In this document: piece by piece, positions 13,671-13,720 of the stretch
Layout: each line of letters begins with the position of its first letter
Position numbering within the stretch: position 1 is the first letter of the stretch
Source of the DNA: a bacterium
GTDB taxonomy: Bacteria; Patescibacteriota; Gracilibacteria; JAUYGZ01
Reading direction: 5' to 3'
Length of the DNA: 13,720 nt
NCBI GenBank assembly: GCA_030699855.1
Contig: JAUYKR010000102.1
Span: forward strand, 1-13,720
Notes under the pieces: model-generated
The model's input: the letters and a program-made list of their open reading frames with translations, nothing else
What the model was told of the DNA's origin: nothing
Databases searched by the model: none
Position numbers and translations under genes: made by a program

Positions 13671-13720
13671 TTAGCCGCCCAGTGCTTCGTCAAGGACTCT
13701 TGTGCTTTCACCTTCACCTA
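13671..13720 (-). CDS. Possible 3' end of a further gene, cut by the window edge
   Basis: On the - strand one frame reads GEGESTRVLDEALGG and then TAA at 13673-13671, just before the promoter of the 110-aa gene. The EGES..R...ALG pattern resembles EGESGRLRLVDALG in the 359-aa protein (residues 105-118). With only 15 codons visible this could be chance; a second frame here is also open. It matters only because it would make a fourth member of the unknown cluster. Confidence 0.25.
   Translation of the reverse strand, partial: GEGESTRVLDEALGG

Noticed and set aside
13517..13717. 66-codon - strand frame running across the promoter of the 110-aa gene
   Set aside because: It overlaps both the promoter and the N terminus of the 110-aa gene in another frame, and its composition shows no family resemblance.

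Overview
This is 13.7 kb of bacterial chromosome with a compact housekeeping block on the + strand (51-9761) facing a - strand block (9884-13720). The code is standard, since the conserved proteins read full length with normal stops. Two traits hint at the lineage. None of the start codons has a recognisable Shine-Dalgarno sequence, and most genes or operons have a sigma70-like -35/-10 pair whose predicted start lies only about 15-25 nt before the ATG. Together with tight packing and ATTCGTA-type intergenic repeats this would fit a Patescibacteria (CPR)-like bacterium, perhaps Peregrinibacteria-like. That is a low-confidence inference, not a reading of a marker gene.

Layout of the + strand: rplI (ribosomal protein bL9), ruvX (Holliday junction resolvase-like nuclease), a PfkB-family kinase close to adenosine kinases, ahcY (S-adenosylhomocysteinase) and metK (SAM synthetase). 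The last three form an S-adenosylmethionine regeneration set: MetK makes SAM, AhcY splits the SAH left after methylation, and the kinase would remove adenosine as AMP. A promoter-bearing gap follows, then frr (ribosome recycling factor) and rseP (site-2 intramembrane protease), then comM (YifB/Mg-chelatase-like ATPase), then dnaX (clamp-loader subunit) coupled to a 5-formyltetrahydrofolate cyclo-ligase gene.

At the convergence point, a 125-bp imperfect palindrome with near-perfect 18/19-bp inverted ends fills the space between the cyclo-ligase and ndk exactly. The terminal bases of the element complete the stop codons of both genes. It looks like a MITE- or ERIC-like element that may double as a bidirectional terminator.

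On the - strand, ndk is driven by a promoter inside the 3' end of an M16 (pitrilysin-type) zinc peptidase gene. The peptidase is preceded by a cluster of TACGAAT repeats and a perfect 10-bp-arm palindrome. Upstream lies an accessory patch of three proteins of unknown function (107, 359 and 110 aa), and possibly the tail of a fourth at the window edge. Each complete one has its own promoter, their codon use differs from the housekeeping genes, and the two small ones share a C-terminal segment (DL..xL.D...EGEDS...R+R.A). This patch is the least explained part of the window and the best candidate for something undescribed, but nothing in it reveals a function.
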